55,649 nt of DNA, taken from the NCBI GenBank assembly GCA_030654695.1, contig JAURWY010000002.1, positions 1 to 55,649 on the forward strand. The letters run 5' to 3'. Below, piece by piece: positions 50,884 through 55,649 of the stretch. The notes below the pieces were generated by a model. It did not search any database. It was not told where the DNA came from and saw nothing but the letters and a program-made list of their open reading frames with translations. This stretch comes from Polaromonas sp. Lineage in GTDB: Bacteria; Pseudomonadota; Gammaproteobacteria; Burkholderiales; Burkholderiaceae_C. Position 1 is the first letter of the stretch. Each line of letters starts with the position of its first letter. A program made the translations under genes and the position numbers.

Positions 50884-52778
50884 AGTTCGAATCGGATGGA
50901 GCTGTTGTCAGGTTGAAAGCGAATGCTGCCCCCCAGATGACCGGCCAAATTGTGCACGAGGTAAAGCCCCAAGCCAGTGCCGGAGACTCTTTGAGCGGCT
51001 CCGCTTCGGTAGTACTTGTTGAACAACTGGTCAGGATCAGGCCAACCCGAGAGACCGGGACGGTTGGCCACAGTGAGCAAAACACCGGCTCGCCCATCCG
51101 CGTTTGAGGCGGTCGATAAGTTGAGCTGGACAGGCGCTTGTGGGTCGCCGTGTTTGAAGGCGTTGTCGATCAGGTTGCCCGCGATGATCTGCAGACACTG
51201 CAAGTCGCTGGTGAGAAGGCAGCCGTCTTCAATGTTTGCATCAAACCGCTCAGGTCCCTCATTGCGGTCTTGCATCCACCCGTGTAGTTGCTGCGATAGA
51301 TTGATCAACTGCGACTGCAGCTTGAATTCGTGCTCGACCATGCGGTCGGTCTGAATGCAGCGGTCAAGAATGCCTTTGATGTTGGCCACCGAGCGACTGA
51401 CATAGCCGGCGGTACGGACGTCATTTTTTTGGGTGGTAACCGCCATGTCGATGATCGACAAGGGGGTTTTGAGCTCATGCATGAGCATGCCCAGTAATTG
51501 AGTCTGGTCTTGCCGGCGTTTTTTTTCAATGGCCAATTGCTCTCGCGACAGAAACAAGTTGTTGGCAGTATCTTGTCGAAGTCGCTCCAATTGATGCGAG
51601 CGCACGATCAGCAGCGTGGTCATGAACAGACCCGAAATCAATCCGTACATCAGCACGCCATACACCGCGAGCATGGTGCCGGCAAGAATGCCCAAACTCG
51701 GCAAGATACTCAGAGCCAACACCAGCACGATGATCAGGTAGTAGCCGACCACTGCTATCTTGGGTAACTGGTACGCAGGTAGTTCATGCGTGTCAACGGT
51801 ATAACGCCGAATACGCAGAGAAATCACCAGCAGACTCAGAAGGCCAATGGCATTGACCAGCATGTTGGTGTTCAAGGCTGTACGCGTATGCCCCAACAGC
51901 ATCAGCGACATGGCCACAGCGGAGGCGAGGAGTAAGCTTTTGAGTAAGCCATATGCCCAGCGGGGCAAAAGGTATTCGCGCAAGAAACGGTACTCAAATA
52001 CCAGCGACAACGCAGTGGTGAGCAACACCAGCCAGTTGTAAAAATTATCTTGATTCCGGGGATCGACCACCCCGGCCAAAAGAATGCGGTGTAAGCCCAG
52101 ATAGCTAGCGGTATAGACCAGTAAAACGGTCTGCCGCAAGACAAACGTACCGTTGACGAGATCACGATCACGCAACCACGCCAAAGAAACCCAGACCAGA
52201 GACGAAAAAATCAGGCCTAGCAGTAAGGCATGAAACAGCCAGAGTCTTTGCTCTTCACGCTGCATGTCGCGCGGCACCAACGCCTCAACTTGCAAGAGCT
52301 GGGTGCTGGTGGTGGACAGCCGCAGCCAGACATAGCGATCTTGCGCCTGGGCCGGAATCAGAAAGTTGTGGTTCAACGATTCAAATTCGGAGGTCTGCCA
52401 AGGTGTCCAGTCGCCGGTAGTGCGTTGCCGCTGATAGCGCTGTTGATCGGCAAAATCAAACAAGCGGATTTCATCCAGAAAGATCGGACGAATGCGCAAA
52501 ACCAAAGAATCGGGGCCGCCAGCGGGGATCGCTTCAACTTTGAGCCGTACCCACTGCACCGCCGGACTGAAGCCTTTGCTCAATAAATTCGCGTAGGGCG
52601 TGTAACTGGCCTGCTCAGCTTGCTCAAAACTGGCCGTGGCAGTGAGGTCTGTCCAATAGGCTTTTTCGAGAATGTAGTCTTTGGCCCAACTGGCCCCCGG
52701 CAGCAACAGCAACGCCAACGCGCATATCCGCAGGACATGCAGGCCAGTCGACAGTGCTGAGACTTGAAGGGTGCGCAT
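50868..52778 (-). CDS. hybrid-free sensor histidine kinase with 7TMR-DISM sensor region
   Basis: A 636-residue kinase. A signal peptide (cleavage after SWA near residue 32) precedes a periplasmic 7TMR-DISMED2-like beta domain (about 33-175) and seven membrane segments (about 180-380). A coiled linker, a HisKA domain with H434 in MLMHELKTPLS, and an HATPase domain (N box GNLIDNAFKH, G box GTGLGLYLVHN) follow. 7TMR-DISM kinases are thought to sense carbohydrates or other small ligands. I chose ATG 52778, which opens the signal peptide; a longer frame to 52853 lacks support. No receiver domain is fused. Confidence 0.86.
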   Translation of the reverse strand: MRTLQVSALSTGLHVLRICALALLLLPGASWAKDYILEKAYWTDLTATASFEQAEQASYTPYANLLSKGFSPAVQWVRLKVEAIPAGGPDSLVLRIRPIFLDEIRLFDFADQQRYQRQRTTGDWTPWQTSEFESLNHNFLIPAQAQDRYVWLRLSTTSTQLLQVEALVPRDMQREEQRLWLFHALLLGLIFSSLVWVSLAWLRDRDLVNGTFVLRQTVLLVYTASYLGLHRILLAGVVDPRNQDNFYNWLVLLTTALSLVFEYRFLREYLLPRWAYGLLKSLLLASAVAMSLMLLGHTRTALNTNMLVNAIGLLSLLVISLRIRRYTVDTHELPAYQLPKIAVVGYYLIIVLVLALSILPSLGILAGTMLAVYGVLMYGLISGLFMTTLLIVRSHQLERLRQDTANNLFLSREQLAIEKKRRQDQTQLLGMLMHELKTPLSIIDMAVTTQKNDVRTAGYVSRSVANIKGILDRCIQTDRMVEHEFKLQSQLINLSQQLHGWMQDRNEGPERFDANIEDGCLLTSDLQCLQIIAGNLIDNAFKHGDPQAPVQLNLSTASNADGRAGVLLTVANRPGLSGWPDPDQLFNKYYRSGAAQRVSGTGLGLYLVHNLAGHLGGSIRFQPDNSSIRFELWIPA

Positions 52779-52868
52779 AAAAAAACGCCGAGTATGCCAC
52801 CGGAGCGGTTGTGTGGAACACGCAACGATCGAAACGGGAGCATCAAACGCCACCCTATTACCGTTTAT

Positions 52869-52896
52869 GCTTATTGCAGCGCTTACGCTTATTGCA
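52869..52896. repeat. two GCTTATTGCA direct repeats in the kinase/Bug divergent gap
   Basis: GCTTATTGCA occurs at 52869-52878 and 52887-52896, an 18-base period. The pair lies between divergent genes, 36-63 bases before the Bug-type gene's ATG, so it may be an operator or part of its promoter. Confidence 0.45.
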
Positions 52897-52931
52897 ACGA
52901 TTATGGTTTTTCAATAGAAAAAGAGACCCGT

Positions 52932-53918
52932 ATGACCTTTACTTTTCTTCGTTTGTTGGGTTCACTTGTGACCGGCGCTGTCATCACTCTTGCGCTGCAC
53001 GTTCCGCAAGCAGCGGCACAAGACTATCCGAACAAGCCTATCCGACTCGTCATTCCCTTTCCGCCAGGCGGAGGCAATGATGCGCTGGGTCGGCTGATTG
53101 CACAGCGTTTGTCGGTGTCTCTGGGGCAGCAAGTTTTTGTGGACAACAAGGCTGGTGCGGGCGGTAACTTGGGTACGGAAATGGTCGCCCGTTCAAAACC
53201 AGATGGTTACACACTGACACTGGGTTTTGCACCTAACTTCGCCATCACACCACACTTGGGCAAGGTCAATTACGACCCTTTCAAAGACTTTGCCCCCATC
53301 AGCATGGTGGCAGAGGGTTATCAAATCCTCGTGGTCAATCCGACCTTCCCCGCCAAGACGTTGGCCGAGCTGGTGGCCATGGCCAAAGCGAAACCAGGCA
53401 GCATCAACTTTGCCTCGGGTGGCAATGGCTCACCCCTGCACTTGGCCGCAGAGTTGTTCAAGATGTCGGCGGGGGTGAATATTACTCACATCCCTTACAG
53501 AGGCAGTGCGCCTGCCGCCACAGCGGTCGTGGCGGGTGAAACGGAAATGATGTTCGGCGGCGTGGTCTCCAGCCTGTCCTTCATCCGCGTCAACCGCTTG
53601 CGCCCGCTGGCCGTGACGTCCCCTAAACGCATTGAGGCTTTGCCTGACACGCCCACGTTGGCAGAACTCGGCTACCCCGGCGCGCAGGCCAGCTCTTGGT
53701 ATGGCTTGTTCGCGCCTGCAGGCACTCCAGCAACGATCATTGCGCGCCTGAACCGTGAAATGGTGGCTTTGGGTAAAAATGCCGAGCACAAAGAACAACT
53801 GAGCAGACAGGGACAAGAAGCTGCTTACAGCACGCCCGAAGAGCTCACTCAATTCGTAAAATCCGAGTCCGAAAAATGGGCTCGTGTCATCAAAACTGCG
53901 CACATCGAGGCCAACTAA
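52932..53918 (+). CDS. Bug-family (TctC-like) periplasmic solute-binding protein
   Basis: A 328-residue protein with a signal peptide (cleavage after AAAQ near residue 31). The family opening DYPNKPIRLVIPFPPGGGNDALGR is described here by its position, residues 32-55. Further Bug landmarks are VDNKAGAGGNLGTE and FASGGNGSPLHLAAE. Bug proteins bind carboxylates and aromatic acids and are greatly expanded in Burkholderiales; most are orphans with no transporter next door, as here. ATG 52932 was chosen for the signal peptide; the frame continues upstream into the divergent gap. It is followed one base later by the dihydroxyphthalate-decarboxylase-like gene. Confidence 0.9.
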   Translation: MTFTFLRLLGSLVTGAVITLALHVPQAAAQDYPNKPIRLVIPFPPGGGNDALGRLIAQRLSVSLGQQVFVDNKAGAGGNLGTEMVARSKPDGYTLTLGFAPNFAITPHLGKVNYDPFKDFAPISMVAEGYQILVVNPTFPAKTLAELVAMAKAKPGSINFASGGNGSPLHLAAELFKMSAGVNITHIPYRGSAPAATAVVAGETEMMFGGVVSSLSFIRVNRLRPLAVTSPKRIEALPDTPTLAELGYPGAQASSWYGLFAPAGTPATIIARLNREMVALGKNAEHKEQLSRQGQEAAYSTPEELTQFVKSESEKWARVIKTAHIEAN

Positions 53919-53919
53919 C

Positions 53920-54918
53920 ATGAACCCGCTCTCCCTCACGCTGGCCCTTGGCCCCTACGACCAGACCCGCGACGTGACCGATGGCACGGTGCGCACCGAA
54001 GGCATCCAGTTGCGCACGCTGGACTTGCCGATTGAAGAAATTTTTTACCGCTTCACCCTGTACCGCGAATGGGACATTTCCGAGATGTCGATGGGCAAGT
54101 ACATTGCCCTGCGCTCGCAAGACGACACCAGCATCACCGCGTTGCCCGTGTTCATCTCTCGCGCCTTTCGTCATTCGATGTTTTACGTGCGCGAAGGCAG
54201 CGCCATCAAACGCCCGGAAGACTTGCAAGGTAAACGCATCGGCATCCCCGAGTGGGCGCAAACCGCAGGCATCTATGGTCGCGGCTACCTGAGCGACTAT
54301 GTAGGGCTCAAGCTCAAAGATATCCAGTGGATTCAGGCCGGCGTCAACCAGCCAGGACGCAAAGAAAAAGTCAAACTCAAGTTGCCAGATGGCATCCACA
54401 TCAGCAACGTCAGCGACAACAGCCTGAACGCCATGTTGCTCAACGGCGAGTTGGACGCCGTCATGTCAGCCCGTCCACCTGTTGGCCTCGGCCAAGGTAT
54501 CGTGCGCTTGATGCCCGACGCGCAAGCAGCCGAACAGCAGTATTTCAAAGACACTCAGATCTTCCCCATCATGCATTCGCTGGTGCTCAGAACGCCGGTG
54601 CTCGACGCCCACCCTTGGGTTGGCATGAACCTCTACAAGGCATTTTTAGAAGCGAAAAACCGCTCGATGGAACGCCTTTCAGACGTCACCGCGTCGCACG
54701 CCCCTATGGCCTGGCTCACCAACACCACCAGCCGACTGCGCGGCATCTTCGGCGAGGACTTCTACCCCTACGGCATTGGCCCTGAGCAAGGCGGCCGAAT
54801 CAACCACGCCACGCTGGCCGCGTTCCTCAAATTCGGCTTTGAACAAGGCGTGTGCTACCGGCATCTGGATGTAGAAGAGCTGTTTCCGAAACAGGTTTTG
54901 GCGTCTTACAAGGTGTGA
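53920..54918 (+). CDS. 4,5-dihydroxyphthalate decarboxylase-like protein (periplasmic-binding fold)
   Basis: A 332-residue cytosolic protein without a signal peptide. It resembles Pht5/PhtD-type 4,5-dihydroxyphthalate decarboxylases and their many relatives, which have a type II periplasmic-binding fold. Typical parts are LTLALGPYDQTRDVTDG, EEIFYRFTLYREWDISEM and the GKRIGIPEWAQTAGIYGRG region. The true enzyme makes protocatechuate, but no other phthalate genes are nearby, so the substrate is open. Pairing with a Bug-type binding protein suggests uptake and breakdown of an aromatic or carboxylic acid. Confidence 0.8.
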   Translation: MNPLSLTLALGPYDQTRDVTDGTVRTEGIQLRTLDLPIEEIFYRFTLYREWDISEMSMGKYIALRSQDDTSITALPVFISRAFRHSMFYVREGSAIKRPEDLQGKRIGIPEWAQTAGIYGRGYLSDYVGLKLKDIQWIQAGVNQPGRKEKVKLKLPDGIHISNVSDNSLNAMLLNGELDAVMSARPPVGLGQGIVRLMPDAQAAEQQYFKDTQIFPIMHSLVLRTPVLDAHPWVGMNLYKAFLEAKNRSMERLSDVTASHAPMAWLTNTTSRLRGIFGEDFYPYGIGPEQGGRINHATLAAFLKFGFEQGVCYRHLDVEELFPKQVLASYKV

Positions 54919-55021
54919 GGCACGGGCGGTCCATAGACAGGGTTTCAACAACGCGCTGAATGCATCAGGAATGCCATACTGCGAGTTCAGCCGTTGAATC
55001 TTTAACCTAGGAAGCAAAATC

Positions 55022-55649
55022 ATGCGCATTGAAACCCTTGCCGTTCACGCGGGCTACACGCCAGACCCCAGCACCAAAGCGGTGGCCGTGCCCATCTACC
55101 AAACGGTGGCCTATGCGTTTGACAACACCCAGCACGGGGCTGACTTGTTTGACCTCAAAGTGGCGGGCAATATTTACAGCCGCATCATGAACCCGACGAA
55201 CGGCGTTCTGGAGGCGCGCGTGGCGGCCTTAGAAGGCGGCATTGGCGCGCTGGTGGTGGCCTCTGGCATGTCGGCTATTGCTTATGCCATTCAGACCATT
55301 GCCGAGGCGGGCGACAACATTGTCTCGGCCTCCACGTTGTACGGCGGCACCTACAACTTGTTTGCCCACACCTTCCCGCAAATGGGGATCGAAGTGCGCT
55401 TTGCCGACTACCGCGACCCGGCCTCCTTTGCCAAGCTGATCGATGCGCGCACCAAAGCCGTGTACTGCGAAACCATTGGCAACCCGCTGGGCAACATCAC
55501 CGACCTGGCCGCGCTCGCCGCTGTCGCCCATGCCCACGGCGTGCCCTTGATTGTGGACAACACGGTGGCCAGTCCGTACCTGTGCCGCCCGTTTGAACAC
55601 GGTGCCGACATCGTGGTGCACTCGCTGACCAAATACCTGGGCGGCCACG
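55022..55649 (+). CDS. O-acetylhomoserine sulfhydrylase (MetY-like), 5' part, cut by window edge
   Basis: The first 209 codons of a Cys/Met-metabolism PLP enzyme are visible. [13 protein letters not shown] opens the protein, [13 protein letters not shown] carries the phosphate-contact Tyr and Arg, and SLTKYLGGH with the PLP lysine is right at the window end. It closely follows the O-acetylhomoserine aminocarboxypropyltransferase type, which makes homocysteine from O-acetylhomoserine and sulfide; this would use the sulfide made by the cys operon upstream. AGGAAG (55009-55014) precedes ATG 55022. The distinction from cystathionine gamma-synthase rests on overall similarity. Confidence 0.87.
   Translation, partial: MRIETLAVHAGYTPDPSTKAVAVPIYQTVAYAFDNTQHGADLFDLKVAGNIYSRIMNPTNGVLEARVAALEGGIGALVVASGMSAIAYAIQTIAEAGDNIVSASTLYGGTYNLFAHTFPQMGIEVRFADYRDPASFAKLIDARTKAVYCETIGNPLGNITDLAALAAVAHAHGVPLIVDNTVASPYLCRPFEHGADIVVHSLTKYLGGH

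Overview
The window looks like a chromosomal segment of a betaproteobacterium of the order Burkholderiales, most likely family Comamonadaceae (Rhodoferax/Polaromonas/Limnohabitans-like; the genus cannot be fixed by reading alone). The grounds are protein resemblance (CysB, PepA, HrpA, LptFG, a Bug-type solute-binding protein), the gene order pepA-holC divergent from lptFG, the order cysI-DUF934-cysH-cysD-cysN, and moderately high G+C. I see no insertion sequence, prophage, CRISPR array or rRNA operon. One tRNA gene (Asn, GTT) is present.

Layout. 1-1745: end of a DUF58/VWA (BatA-like) pair. 1751-4495: a cation/proton antiporter and a branched-chain amino acid binding protein, minus strand. 4613-6998: pepA-holC-small gene, minus strand, divergent from lptF-lptG (7043-9309). 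9334-11905: CbiX-like protein, CysB-type regulator, PLP aminotransferase. 11927-15835: hrpA. 15939-17297: argA. 17403-20260: a compact hydrolase / phosphoribosyltransferase / erythromycin-esterase-like operon. 20302-23585: dsbB, a small Cys4 protein, yggX, and an mnmC whose methyltransferase half looks decayed. 23656-29785: TauE/SafE permease plus the sulfate-assimilation operon cysI-DUF934-cysH-cysD-cysN. There is no APS kinase in this cluster, and CysH carries the iron-sulfur cysteines of APS reductases. 29873-31284: ferredoxin FdxA and a thioredoxin-reductase-like ferredoxin-NADP reductase.

31347-41606 is the most interesting part: two TPP riboswitches head two plus-strand operons. The second (38313-38394) precedes thiO-thiS-thiG-thiE, ordinary thiamin biosynthesis. 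The first (31347-31432) precedes six tightly coupled genes: a LuxE-like acyl-protein synthetase, a LuxC-like acyl reductase, an ABC importer (ATPase, permease, NMT1/THI5-type binding protein) and a short-chain dehydrogenase. The last of these runs tail-to-tail into thiD on the other strand. I infer a thiamin-precursor salvage route: a carboxylate is imported, activated and reduced to an aldehyde (LuxE/LuxC), then to an alcohol (SDR), which ThiD could phosphorylate if it is the pyrimidine. No luciferase genes are present, so bioluminescence is not the role.

41620-42048: tRNA-Asn, a strong terminator, and a small unknown gene. 42211-52778 (minus strand): a two-partner secretion locus with its own control genes, namely a 7TM-type sensor kinase, a response regulator, a free-standing winged-helix protein, the TpsB outer-membrane transporter and a 1918-residue TpsA adhesin with internally duplicated repeats. 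52932-55649: a Bug-family binding protein, a dihydroxyphthalate-decarboxylase-like protein, and the start of an O-acetylhomoserine sulfhydrylase gene cut by the window edge.
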